Positions 1 to 10,359 of a stretch of 64,000 nt of DNA are shown piece by piece; the stretch's first letter is position 1; each line of letters opens with the position of its first letter. The position numbers and the translations under genes are program-made. The stretch is taken from assembly GCA_027475525.1 (NCBI GenBank), contig JAMWFC010000090.1, forward strand, positions 1,054,001 to 1,118,000. The letters are read 5' to 3'. The notes under the pieces are model-generated. The model was given only the letters and a program-made list of their open reading frames with translations, ran no database searches and was not told the origin of the DNA. Source of the stretch: Macrolepiota albuminosa (Eukaryota; Basidiomycota; Agaricomycetes; Agaricales; Agaricaceae).

Positions 1-1226
1 TGGGGGTCGATCGGGGGCCTTGCGGTCTCGGACGGGCGTGGGGGGTGCATTCGTGGGGGGCGCGGCAGTCGTCCCGGGGGTGTCGGGCGCCGGGTCGTCT
101 CCTAGGGCCCGGAGGTGCACGACGGCCGAGGGGTGGTCTTCGGATCCCGGGAAGGTCATGGTGAGCGTCCTCCAATCGATATCGGGGTTCGTGTCACGCA
201 GCCAGGGCAGTCCCAGCACCATCGGGGTCGATTCGTGAAGTCACGTGACCAGGAAGTCGGAAGTGAACTCGTAGTTGTTGTCCAGGGTCACGCGTCCCGA
301 GTGAGACCTTTGGATGGGGCCGGAGGAGGAGGGGGTGCCGTCGAGGCGTTGCAGGCGGAGGGGCTGGTCGAGGGAGTCGTGGGGGAGGTCGAGAGCGTCG
401 CTGATGAATACTCCGGTGGCTCCGCTGTCGATGAGGGCCGAGACTGGTCCTGGGGCGCCGTCCAGCCTGGCATTGATGACAAAGGATCGGGGGTGGCTCC
501 GCTGTCGATGAGGGCCGAGACTGGTCCTGGGGCGCCGTCCAGCCTGGCATTGATGACAAAGGATCGGGATGAACGGGACTGGAGTCCGGGGGGTGGTGGA
601 GGCCCGTCCTTCGGGGCAGGGTTGGGGGAGTGGGGGATGTCGAAGGGGAGTTGCTGGTCGTCGGGGGTCGGGTCCCGGGTCAGGCGAAGGGTGAGGTGTC
701 GCCAATCGATGCGGGGGTTAGTGTCTCGGAGCCACGGGAGCCCTAGGACCAGGGGTGCGGAAGGGTGGAGTTTGGTTATCAACATCCGGAGGGTGTGAGT
801 CTGTCCGTTGGCGAAGGTAACGGGCATACGCACAAAATGAGTGATGTCCCCCGCCGTAGAGGCGTCTCCGTCGAAGAGGCAGAGCCGTACCGGGACCGGG
901 AGTCGCTGGGCGGGTTCCGGGGCGAGGGTAGACCATGCTTCATCGATGAAGTTGTCGGTGGCGCCACTGTCGACGAGGGTGTTGAGGGGAGTTCCGGAGG
1001 GGGTGAGGCGGGTTTTGAGGAGGAGGGAGTGCGAAGAGTGGGAGGGTAGATAAGCCGTGAGGGTGTCCTGTATGAGTGTCGTAGAGCGAAGATGTGAGAC
1101 CGGGGCGGAGAAGACGTCGAGGGTAGATAAGCCGTGAGGGTGTCCTGTATGAGTGTCGTAGAGCGAAGATGTGAGACCGGGGCGGAGAAGACGTCGGGTC
1201 GATTCCGTATTTAGGGCGTCTTCCGG
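1..1226 (-). CDS. gypsy-1 pol, N-terminal part with two retropepsin-like domains
   Basis: The minus-strand frame after the gag stop encodes two aspartic-protease-like units in a row. The first has the catalytic signature LVDSGATDNFID (about 980-950) and ends with VLGLPWLRDTNPRIDW (about 720-675). The second has ALIDSGATGVFIS (about 450-410) and ends with VLGLPWLRDTNPDIDW (about 212-170). Both therefore keep the DSGA active-site loop and the C-terminal hydrophobic-Gly motif of retropepsins. Retropepsins mature the Gag-Pol polyprotein and work as dimers. The frame is broken by a 77-bp duplication (415-568) and by one TGA (241-243) just before the second LGLPWL block, where Arg CGA is the likely original codon. 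The reverse transcriptase expected next is not in the window. Confidence 0.75.
415..568. repeat. 77-bp exact tandem duplication 1
   Basis: Copies 415-491 and 492-568. Shifts the frame in the second protease domain of gypsy-1 pol. Confidence 0.95.
1042..1195. repeat. 77-bp exact tandem duplication 2
   Basis: Copies 1042-1118 and 1119-1195, near the start of gypsy-1 pol. Confidence 0.95.
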
Positions 1227-1228
1227 GT

Positions 1229-4200
1229 CTAAATCGCCGGATCGTTTTCCGAATACTCATAGGTGGCATCCTCCCCTTTGAAGGTCCAGGTGGCACGTCC
1301 CATGACCTGTCGTTTGGGGCACTCGGAGATGAAATGATCTTTCTCACCACAGAGTATGCAGACACCCTCCCTTCTCCGTCATTCCTGCACATCCGTCGGG
1401 ACTTCGATCCAGGGTCGTCCCTTCTTCGGAAGCCGGTTGGCTCGGAGGGCCTCCTCATCCCGTTCGTCGTCGCAGTCGAAGTCTTCGGGGTCTTCCGGGG
1501 GTTCCTCGGGGCTTGGCACGTCGCCCGGGTTGTGGGCGGCCACGGCGGCGTTGAGTTGGGCCTGGGGGTCTTCCGGGGGTTCCTCGGGGCTTGGCACGTC
1601 GCGGGTTGTGGGCGGCCACGGCGGCGTTGAGTTGGGCCTGGGGGCGGGCGCCGCTGCCGGGGTTAGCATTGGGCGGGCCGCGACTCACCGGGGGTCGGCC
1701 GCCAGGGAACGCGGGGGGACCGGGGTTTCGACCTTGGGGGTTGGGGGTTTCGCCGGAGGGCCAAGGGGGTCCTCCTCTAGGGTTCCAGGGGGGTCGGGAA
1801 TTCGAGTACTCGCTGCGGTCTTCCCAGTAGCGTTGGTCCAAGGGGGTCCTCCTCTAGGGTTCCAGGGGGGTCGGGAATTCGAGTACTCGCTGCGGTCTTC
1901 CCAGTAGCGTTGGTCGATCTGCATGATAGGGCCTTGTATCCGTCGTAGGAGGGTTGTTTCGGGGCGAGTCGGAGGACGTCCTTGATATGTTGTGGGAGGG
2001 CGCGGCGGAGGGCGTACCGGAGGGCGCTGTAATTCCAACCTGTCTCGTAAGCTTCTTTTTCAAAACGTACGATGAAGGTTGTGAAACGTTCTTCAGAGCG
2101 CATCCGGAGGTTGAAGAGGTTGTCCTCGGCCTCGGCCACGGTGTCGTATATCCCGAATTTCCCGGAGAACTCGTTGACGAAGGCTTGCCAGCGAGCGAGT
2201 GCCGGGTTGTTGGGGTCGAACTGGATGAGGGCCGTGTAGTGATCGAAGGCGATCCCCTGGAGGTATGATGCGGCAAAGGCCACCCAGGAGCTGTCAACCT
2301 GAAACGTGAGCGGCTTTGCCTGGAACGTATTGAGACACTGAGTGAGGAAGGTACGCCATTTTCGGGGGTCCCGGCCCGTGAAAGCGTCGGGCTTTTGGAT
2401 GTCCAGTCGTCCTTCGCGGGCGAGGGCGTCGCGAGCGTCGTCCGGTCTGGCAGCGTTGCGGGGAGGGGGGCCAGCATTGTAATAGTAGTATCGCGGGCGA
2501 GGGCGTCGCGAGCGTCGTCCGGTCTGGCAGCGTTGCGGGGAGGGGGGCCAGCATTGTAATAGTAGTAATAGTGATTACCCCCCCTCCTTGAGGAGGAAAA
2601 GCACCAAGGGCGGGGCCCCACCCGCCGGGAGGTCCTCCTCTGGGTGGCTCACCTGGGGGTCCACGCCCGGGAGGTCCGTTGTCCCAAGGGGGTTCGTTCC
2701 TGCCAGGAGGGGGCCCGGGTCTCCACGCAGGGAGTGGCGGAGGTGGAGGGCCTGGGTGTCCCAAGGGGGTTCGTTCCTGCCAGGAGGGGGCCCGGGTCTC
2801 CACGCAGGGAGTGGCGGAGGTGGAGGGCCTGGGGTCGTCCTCGAGGTTCAGCTGGGGGTGGTGGAGGCGGTCAGGGAGGGTTCGGCGGTGTCGGGTTGGG
2901 CGGAGGGGGGTTAGGTGCTGGGTCGGGTGCCGGGTTGCACGGGGACGTTCAATCCGGGAGGGTCGGGCTTGCATCGGGGGTTGCGGGGGGTTCCGTAGGT
3001 CGAAGTGGGGTGGCGGATCGCGGCGGAAGTTGCGTTCCGGAGGGGCCAGGGCGGACGTGGCGGGCGCGGGCACGGGACGTTGTTCGTTGTTGTCACGCGT
3101 GAGCTCGTCAATGTAGCATAGCATGTCGTCCGTACTAGGGGTGTCCACCCAGGCTCTACCGGGGTTCGTCGGGGCCGGGGTCGGGCGTCGTCTGTTCGCG
3201 GGAGGGGTTCCAGGGGTCTTTGAGGCTGTCCCCAGGTCTCGAAGGTACTAGGAACGGAGTTAGCCCTGCGGCGAGTTGACAAGCCTACCGTGCGAGCAGC
3301 GGGTTGATCGAAGAGGCCTCCCGTCGGGTTGAGGGACCGTAGTATGGCTGAGGCGTTCTGCCGTTCTTCCCGTTGCCGTTGCTCCGGAGTGGGGACCGTG
3401 GGGGTTGCCGGGACTGCTGGGGCCGGTTCCGGGGGTTCCCGTCGAATGTGAATTGAGCGACCTGGGTCCGCGGGGTCGTTGAGGGGCCGAGGGGAGGGGG
3501 ACGCGTGGACTGTTCCCGTCGAATGTGAATTGAGCGACCTGGGTCCGCGGGGTCGTTGAGGGGCCGAGGGGAGGGGGACGCGTGGACTCGTCGAGCAGTT
3601 GCTGTAATTCTTCCCGGAGGATCATATTGCGCCTATACTTTACCATGGTTTGCTCCGGGAGTTCTCCTCGCATGAGGCGATCCCCGAATTCGACCAGGCA
3701 GTGAGCCCATTCCTCCGGAGTGCCTTCGAAGTCGTCGTGCCCGAATTCCATGAGCAGCGTCCTTGTCCGTTGCGCGAAGTCCTCCAGTGAGATCCTGAGG
3801 GAGCGGAGTATCTCGTCCCGTTGCCGTTCATACTCCTCGAGGCGTCGTCGTCCCATTGGCGAGGGAGGGGTTCGAGCGGGTGGAGCGGCGGCCGGGTAAT
3901 GACGAGGGGGGTAGTCGGGGTAGGGGGGTCCTCGGGGTTCTCGGGGTTGGGGGACGGGGCGCTGGTAACCGTAGTAGGGGGTGGGTGCAAAGGGGCCCTC
4001 GCTGGGGGGAATCGGGCGAGGCCCACTGGGTACAGGAGGGGTCTCCGGCAGGCCCCCGGGAATGCTCCGGTACGAGGGGACCTCCACGGGTCGTGCCATG
4101 GCTAGGTTGGGCGGAGGGGCCCAACTGGCTGAGGGCCCCAGATCATAGAAGGATGGGTCGGGGGCCCAGTGGCGGTGGAGGTACTGAGGTTCGTATGGGA

Positions 4201-4387
4201 GGGGTGGGTAGACAGGGCGGGGGGTCTGCGCGGAGTAGTGGTCGGGTACCGGGCGTCGTACTGAGGTTCGTATGGGAGGGGTGGGTAGACAGGGCGGGGG
4301 GTCTGCGCGGAGTAGTGGTCGGGTACCGGGCGCCGTAAGGGTCGGTCTGGTACCCGTGGGGTAGTAGGTGTGAGTATACGTAGCCAT
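1229..4387 (-). CDS. gypsy-1 gag polyprotein, zinc knuckle at C-terminus
   Basis: The start is the ATG at 4387, 34 bp inside the LTR edge (protein begins MATYTHTYYPTG). A long Pro/Arg-rich N-terminal region follows, then a Retrotrans_gag-like helical core (about 2300-1920; contains FAASYLQGIAFDHY and LRMRSEERFTTFIVRFEKEA), then a Pro/Gly-rich linker. It ends with a CCHC zinc knuckle, CILCGEKDHFISEC (C-X2-C-X4-H-X4-C, about 1355-1310). The stop is TAG at 1229-1231, before the protease frame. Gag packages element RNA into virus-like particles. The frame appears broken only where the 77-bp duplications occur (1761, 2414, 2680, 3435, 4181) and at a similar imperfect one near 1487. Collapsing a duplication restores sensible continuity at the N-terminus; I did not verify a complete open frame. 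Confidence 0.75.
1487..1640. repeat. Imperfect 78/76-bp tandem duplication
   Basis: Copies differ by a 2-bp indel (gtcgcccggg versus gtcgcggg). This is the only adjacent duplication of this size that is not exact. Within the gypsy-1 gag linker. Confidence 0.85.
1761..1914. repeat. 77-bp exact tandem duplication 3
   Basis: Copies 1761-1837 and 1838-1914, in gypsy-1 gag after the capsid-like core. Confidence 0.95.
2414..2567. repeat. 77-bp exact tandem duplication 4
   Basis: Copies 2414-2490 and 2491-2567, in gypsy-1 gag upstream of the capsid-like core. Confidence 0.95.
2680..2833. repeat. 77-bp exact tandem duplication 5
   Basis: Copies 2680-2756 and 2757-2833, in the Pro-rich part of gypsy-1 gag. 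Confidence 0.95.
3435..3588. repeat. 77-bp exact tandem duplication 6
   Basis: Copies 3435-3511 and 3512-3588. After it the gag frame continues in a different register. Confidence 0.95.
4181..4334. repeat. 77-bp exact tandem duplication 7
   Basis: Copies 4181-4257 and 4258-4334, within the first 70 codons of gag. Confidence 0.95.
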
Positions 4388-4438
4388 CAAGAACGGTGTA
4401 AGGAAAGAGTCTTGATATTATGTCAGGTTCCGCTGAAT

Positions 4439-4592
4439 CGGGGGCTTTCCGGGAAAGCGACGCCCTTACGATGCGGACTTGATCTACGGATACTCGGGTG
4501 TCTGGAACTCTGGGGCGGGGGCTTTCCGGGAAAGCGACGCCCTTACGATGCGGACTTGATCTACGGATACTCGGGTGTCTGGAACTCTGGGG
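4439..4592. repeat. 77-bp exact tandem duplication 8
   Basis: Copies 4439-4515 and 4516-4592, inside the gypsy-1 LTR; absent from the solo LTR at 38180. Confidence 0.95.
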
Positions 4593-5001
4593 CTAAGGAC
4601 TCCGGGGTTCAAGACGAGGACAGGGGTAATCCCGGGAGAGGGGACTAGAGTCCGGGGGTTTTGGGTGAGAGTGGCTGGGAGTTAGAGGGGGTCGAGTCGT
4701 GAACCGGAGGTTCTAAGACGAGACCAAGTTAGTAAGTTAAGAGTCGCGAAGTGCGTACCAAAGCTTAGAGCACGCGAATACTAAGGCGTGCCAGTCGAAG
4801 CATACCAAACAAGGCGTACCAGTCAAATAAGAGGGCACGCAATATCCAAGTAACAGTTATGCAAAGTATGTAATATCAAGACTCGCGAATACAACAGGGA
4901 ACTATGCTATAAGTACTACGGGACCGGGTCTCGGGGTTCCGGGATGTCTGGGATGGGTTCCGGGGGTCATTGAGTAGCGGCAGGGGCTGCATACCGGGAT
5001 C

Positions 5002-5155
5002 GCGCGTGTGGGGCGCGCGATCAATTGGCGCGGATGGAGCCGTGATGCGTGATGCGCGGTGGCCGGGGACGAGTTGCGGCGCGTGTGGGGCGCGCGATCA
5101 ATTGGCGCGGATGGAGCCGTGATGCGTGATGCGCGGTGGCCGGGGACGAGTTGCG
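5002..5155. repeat. 77-bp exact tandem duplication 9
   Basis: Copies 5002-5078 and 5079-5155, inside the gypsy-1 LTR; absent from the solo LTR. Confidence 0.95.
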
Positions 5156-5336
5156 TGATCCGATCGTTGATCGGGGCTGGTGGCGGCTGATGGCGGTCCT
5201 TGACGCGCGTGATGGCGGTGTCAGCGGTCGTGATGGCGGGGCGTGTCCTGTGGGGTCAGAGGGAGGATCCCGGATGGTGTTCCGGGGGTGTCCTGGGGTG
5301 GGCCCGGAGGGGAGGGGTCGTGACACAATGTCATGT

Positions 5337-8300
5337 TGCGCAATTCTATGCCACGGTATATGTAGTCAAACACAGGAGATAGTCCCACCACTCGGCCTTT
5401 CTTTCTGATGATCGCTATTTTGTCAGATCCGTATGAACTGTCAGTTGGCTGATTGTCGGGCCAAGCACGTTTGACCTCGCGGACGAAGCTGGGCCAATGA
5501 AGATTGGTGAATTTATGGTCGGTGTAATGATCGGGGTTACCAAGAAGGTACATACATATCATCGGGGAACCCATTTCTGACTTTGCACTCATTACATTAG
5601 CCATTTTTGTCATGAGAGACCTTGCTTTTTCTTGCTGTGGGAGAGGTCCGTTAACAATATCTTGGTATTTTGTGAGCACTGTGCCAACAGCCTCAAATGC
5701 TGTGTACGTTTTAAGCGATGATTTAGTTATATATTTAGTGACATATAAAAGGACACCCCTGACCGCCGTTCCCGAACGAAGACTAGTTACATCAGTGTTG
5801 CATCTAAACAAATAACTCAAAGATGCAGTGAATGTGTTCAGCCATGGTTCCGCTTTACGCATATTGAGCGCACCTGTTAGAGGGTCGACTTCAGTCTGTT
5901 GAAAGAGTTCTTTGGGAAACCGAGCCTTACATCTGCCCCATTTGTTGTCTAGACACCCTTTATTCTCTTTGCCTAATTTTTTACTTCCGTCCTTCTTATA
6001 TGATGTATGGCAGGTATGCACATTTGACCTAAATACAATGTCATCTACAGTGTTACAGAATTGAGTCCACCAATTAGATGTCTCCTCACATCCGACACAC
6101 TCCTGGGGCAGTGCCCGAGGGTCAGATTGACCAGCATCGGGTATATTGTCCGTAGAAGCATCACGGGCTGTTGGTACTGAGAGTTTGTTGATTGAAGTTT
6201 CTTGTTTACTCCGACACAAATGATCGGGAGGAGGGGGCTGGGGCATCGTCCATGTGGGATCAATATATTCTGGCATCTTCTTGGATTTTTCAATGTTATC
6301 TATTACTTCGTCCATTGTCCCAGTAAGGAAGTCGCCGGTGAAGGCAGATTCCAGATATTCCACTAGGGCCCTCTGAAAATCAGATGAGGGGTCCATGATT
6401 TTCCGACGAGCTTCCTCAGGTGATAGACTTCCACGAAGCCAAAGGAGCATATGCAGATGCAAGGTAAGTCTACCTTGCTGCTCGACTGTCCCGTAGTATG
6501 CAGACGTGTGACCGTACAAGCCTTCGTGTTCAGTATCAACACCCAATACGTGCTTTATGAAAGCAGACACCATAAAATGAAAGAATCTGGCCCCTGCAAC
6601 AGGATTACGTGCAATAAGTCAATATGCAGTGTCAGAAGGTAATAATATATCAGGTTCAAACTTTATATTATCACCGGCATAGTACAGACATATAGGGTGT
6701 CTGATATCCACAGGCGACAACGTTATAAACCAAGAAGGCGCGCCTTTGTCAATCACTAATGACCATATCTCGTTTCTCATATGTTTTTTTGTTATTGGAG
6801 ACCCGTCGATCAAGGCGCGCCTTTGTCAATCACTAATGACCATATCTCGTTTCTCATATGTTTTTTTGTTATTGGAGACCCGTCGATCCAGCCCGACACA
6901 GCATCAACGTCTTCAATAACTTTGAAACATTTCTGTTCCTCCTGGTTCGTGGGCTTGATAATCTCGCCTTTGGCCATACGATCAGCCATACTTCTGAGTA
7001 ATTCCACGTCGAGACTTGCTATGCGTTCAGCAATATGAGCAAAGTCGTTTCTTTCAATCGCCAGAAACCCCCCTGTAGTTGCGGCTCTGATCTGCTCGTG
7101 ACTGAATGCCGCAAAGGGAAAGCCAGTATCTCTCTGGAACCGCTTATCATGATACATGAGGAGATTGCCTTTGTGAACCTTAACAGAGATACAGCCTTTT
7201 ACACAGCCTGGACCCCCAAAGCCATACGGAAACAACCAGGGAAACATTTGAGGATAAACAGTTGCGTCCTTCATCCAATTAACCGGACGGGATGAATGTC
7301 CAACTAGCAGTGCTTTGCCATTGGAGTGCCAGTGCTTTAAAGCAATACCTTTAAGCTCATCTTTTGTTTTTGCTGATAGGCTCTCACCCGTCAGTCCATG
7401 CACGACAAAAGGACAATCCCCGGCTGATACCCCATTATCTCCATCAACTTTGTAAACGGCAGGGTCAACTGTTCTGTTTTCCTCCAGAGACTCTTTGTAA
7501 ACGATCTTTACTGGTGGTGTATCTTCTGGATAGTCGTCAAGATTGCTATCGCATATTTCAATGTCCGTATAAGCAGAATGATTAAGCTTGAGCCATTCCA
7601 ATGCCTGCTTCACAGCGTTTCGGCGGACGAGCAAAGGCAATCGTTTGAGATCTTCCCCAGTAGGCTGACAAGGCCCTGTAAATAGAATAGCTAAAACATC
7701 ATCCATGTCAGCCCTCGGAGGAGGCAGTACATGGTAAACCTTTTCAACGGGAGATTCAAAAGCAATCAAATGTGCGTTCATTTTGCTGAGACCTGAGGAC
7801 GACACGTGTGTGAAACAGAGAGACCTACATACTTTGGCGACAAGGAGCTGTTCAACCCAATTTAAACGGGATAAAACAACTGAAACAGCACCAATCCAAA
7901 AACCGTTTGCAAGTGCATACTTAGGAACTTTGCCCTTCAACAATGGGATCCTGCACTCTGAACAGACAGAATTGCATCTATGATCCAACACCGGGCCTTT
8001 TATTTCTCTCACAGATTCCGTTCCTGAACGCCTCTCCACTCTGGTAACTCCTTTGGCAGATAACACACCGAGAAACCCTTTCATACTTTTTAGAGTATGC
8101 ATATCCTTAACTGGGCGCAGCAAACCACAAACAGCGCAACCACTTTCTTCTAATTGTGCTGGACCTGTTTCGTTGCAAAAGTCGCGTATGATTTGAGTAG
8201 TTAGGCTTGGTGTAAGAGGCGCAGGAGGAAATTCGGGCTTGTCAGGGCCCCGAACATCTGCCTCAAGAACAACTTCATGCTTTTGATTACGCACCACGGA

Positions 8301-9020
8301 GCGTCTCAGCGTGTTTCTTGCTTGTGAACTGAGATCAGCCGTCAATACAGTAGACCAACTAACACATTTTGAGCAACTGTGAGAATTAAACAAATCACTT
8401 GGATGTGACGCTCTAAAACGCTTAGGGAGCGCAATCCCATGTATACGCGCTACGGATCGTAGCTGCTTCAACGTGAGATGTTGTGAAAGGGTAGACAAAG
8501 GCAGCCTAGCATGCACGTACCCTGCAGTAATCGGGTACGACAGCAAACCAACATCATCTGCATGATTGATGAATTTGAATACGTGCCGCGGGTTGTGTTT
8601 GCCCTGACTCGCGTCGATGTACGTATCTACTTGTGCAAAGGAGAACGCATAAGTTTTACCACCGCCTATCGGTCTGAGGACACGTTTAGGTTTACGAAGC
8701 GATCTTTGACGTCCAAGGGACTTGCGTGCGGACAATCAACCACTCCTACGGTAAGCTCTAGACGCAGATAGATGCGAATACCCTAATATTCTAAGCCCAG
8801 GTACCACAAATGATTTTACTGCAGAAAGGGTTGAGCTAATAACAACGTGTTGGTCCAAACAAGGCCACGTATCAGGCAAACGGTATCCACGCAGTAAAGT
8901 TTCGATAGCAAATGCAACATTACATACATTGTTCCTCATCGCGCGGTTACACAACATAGGACCTAGGTGGCATCGACGCAGGCACGCTAGAAAATCGTGA
9001 CGGGACATGAGGGATCGCAT
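5337..9020 (-). pseudogene. Helitron RepHel protein (Rep part), broken
   Basis: The order of domains is a Cys-rich N-terminal region, a stretch matching the DUF6570-type block of fungal Helitrons (about 7750-7500), then the Helitron_like_N domain. That domain holds the HUH motif HLHMLLWLRG (about 6470-6440), which coordinates the metal. The two catalytic tyrosines are in YVTKYITK (about 5760-5730). The protein nicks and transfers single-stranded DNA during rolling-circle transposition. Breaks: an in-frame TGA at 6619-6621 (TAY-stop-LIARNP, where Arg is expected), another at 8736-8738, and 77-bp duplications at 6735 and 8944. At 5326 the gypsy-1 LTR replaces the rest of the frame. Apart from these the frame is open for over 1,000 codons, so the copy is young. 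Confidence 0.85.
6735..6888. repeat. 77-bp exact tandem duplication 10
   Basis: Copies 6735-6811 and 6812-6888. Splits the Helitron Rep frame; without one copy the two frame pieces join in register. Confidence 0.95.
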
Positions 9021-9097
9021 CGGTTACACAACATAGGACCTAGGTGGCATCGACGCAGGCACGCTAGAAAATCGTGACGGGACATGAGGGATCGCAT
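8944..9097. repeat. 77-bp exact tandem duplication 11
   Basis: Copies 8944-9020 and 9021-9097, at the N-terminus of the Helitron protein. Confidence 0.95.
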
Positions 9098-9100
9098 CAC

Positions 9101-9690
9101 AAAAAGTCGTGTTATCCTGCATCGTTTGAACGTCGCGGGAACAGTCAAAACTCTACAATAATATAACCAGGGCATATAGAACCGACAAAAAACATAGCAC
9201 CGATTAGGTATGTTGACCCTAAAAAAGGGAAATATCCAATGTGTGTGTGTCCTGGTGCCCATAGAGTCTCGAATCGCAAGGAAACATGTACACTGATTTG
9301 TGTTTGTATCAATCCGTATGGTAGTATGCCATTCTGTATAGGTATGATAGCATCGTTCAGTGTCACGGATCGAGCATCGCTCAGTATCATAGATCGAGCA
9401 TTGCTCGGCGTTCGACAGAACACATAGGTATTGAGAGCGCGCATGTTGAATTACTGTAGGCCCCCTATCAACCGTACATGAGAGATGTTGCGCCAAATTA
9501 GATACATGCATACCTTGTGAACGACGCATGTTTTAAAACAACGAGCAATATACGGACTAATAGCCAGGCACCGTACACAGACAATATCATCGTTGAAATC
9601 AACGCACAAGTACAAAACAAGTTACATATGAAGCAACCATCAATATGGTCACCTGAACTAACATTATGTCATAGCTCAAAACCATCAAAG
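9101..9690. other. No gene recognised
   Basis: Short open frames exist on both strands but none resembles a known protein. The segment between about 9200 and 9430 contains near-repeats of a ggatcgagcat-type motif. It lies between the Helitron coding region and the 28-bp repeat array and may be Helitron 5' non-coding sequence. Confidence 0.4.
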
Positions 9691-9968
9691 TGAGCGATAG
9701 CTTATATAAACCATGTCCAGAGTAGCGGCTTATATAAACCATTGCTGGAGCGACAGCTTACATAAACCATCGCTGGAGTGACAGCTTACATAAACCGCTG
9801 CTGGAGCAACAGCTTATATAAACCATTGCTGGAGTGACAGCTTACATAAACCACCGCTAGAGCAATAGCTTACATAATCCACTGCTGGAGCAACAGCTTA
9901 TATAAACCACCGCTAGAGCGACAGCTTACATAAACCACCGCTAGAGCGACAGCCTACATAAACAAGCA
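9690..9968. repeat. 28-bp tandem repeat array, about 10 units
   Basis: The unit is approximately gcttacataaaccaccgctagagcgaca, with variable positions (taca/tata, ctgg/ctag, gcaaca/gtgaca). About ten units are head to tail. A shorter array of the same unit in the same orientation is at 15123-15225, so the two arrays flank the divergent gene pair. Confidence 0.9.
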
Positions 9969-10137
9969 TTAACACAGTAAATACCACCGAAGGTAACGCG
10001 ACGAAAGATTCACTCAGTGAACAAACGGTCAAACAGACAACGGCTCAAAAAGTCTATATCGAGACTATCTCAAAACAACGCGACACAAAAACGACTGCTC
10101 AAGGTAACAAGTAAACGTCCGATGGCTAGATGGCTAA

Positions 10138-10291
10138 GGTCACAACTGAGGTCACATACGCCCGCCCGCCTCCCATGCGGAAGGTCGCTGAATAATATAT
10201 ATATATATATATATGGTCACAACTGAGGTCACATACGCCCGCCCGCCTCCCATGCGGAAGGTCGCTGAATAATATATATATATATATAATT
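10138..10291. repeat. 77-bp exact tandem duplication 12
   Basis: Copies 10138-10214 and 10215-10291, ending in TA repeats downstream of gene A. Confidence 0.92.
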
Positions 10292-10316
10292 TTTTTTTTT
10301 TTTTTTTTTTTTTTTT
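10191..10316. repeat. (TA)n and poly(T) tract with a 77-bp duplication
   Basis: A TA dinucleotide run ends in 27 consecutive T residues (10290-10316). Read on the strand of the downstream gene, this is a poly(A) tract about 45 bp after its stop codon. One TA run appears twice because of the 77-bp duplication starting at 10138. Confidence 0.85.
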
Positions 10317-10359
10317 GGCAGTCGACCAGCAAAGACAGAAGGAGCGGTGAAAGCAGGAA

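Larger units (their letters stand above)
1..5325 (-). mobile_element. Ty3/gypsy retrotransposon gypsy-1, left part beyond window
   Basis: Read on the minus strand, the order is LTR (5325-4421), short leader, gag with a zinc knuckle, then aspartic protease domains that run off the left edge. RT, RNase H and integrase would lie outside the window. The element is GC-rich. It sits inside a Helitron coding frame: at 5326 the sequence switches directly from LTR terminus to Helitron protein. The presumed 5-bp target duplication on this side is caatg (5326-5330); its partner is outside the window. A solo LTR of the same family is at 38180-38934. Confidence 0.9.
4421..5325 (-). repeat. 5' LTR of gypsy-1
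   Basis: On the minus strand it begins TGTCACGACCCC and ends GGAACCTGACA, giving TGTCA...TGACA termini. It is 905 bp as given, about 750 bp if the two 77-bp duplications inside it (4439 and 5002) are collapsed. That matches the 755-bp solo LTR at 38180-38934. The right end abuts Helitron coding sequence; the left end is followed by the leader and gag. Confidence 0.85.
5326..9100 (-). mobile_element. Helitron, interrupted by gypsy-1
   Basis: A Rep/helicase protein with HUH and two-Tyr motifs identifies a rolling-circle Helitron. Only the N-terminal and Rep parts are here; the helicase part would continue beyond gypsy-1, outside the window. The right (5') terminus cannot be placed. Coding similarity ends near 9100, but the element may extend further and could include the gene pair at 10.4-14.8 kb. 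Confidence 0.8.

Noticed and set aside
20..4650. Long plus-strand open frames in the GC-rich first 5 kb
   Set aside because: They are antisense shadows of gypsy-1 gag/pol, Gly/Arg/Val-rich, with no recognisable domain.
9690..9968. CRISPR-like array
   Set aside because: The 28-bp units are contiguous without unique spacers, and the genome is eukaryotic.
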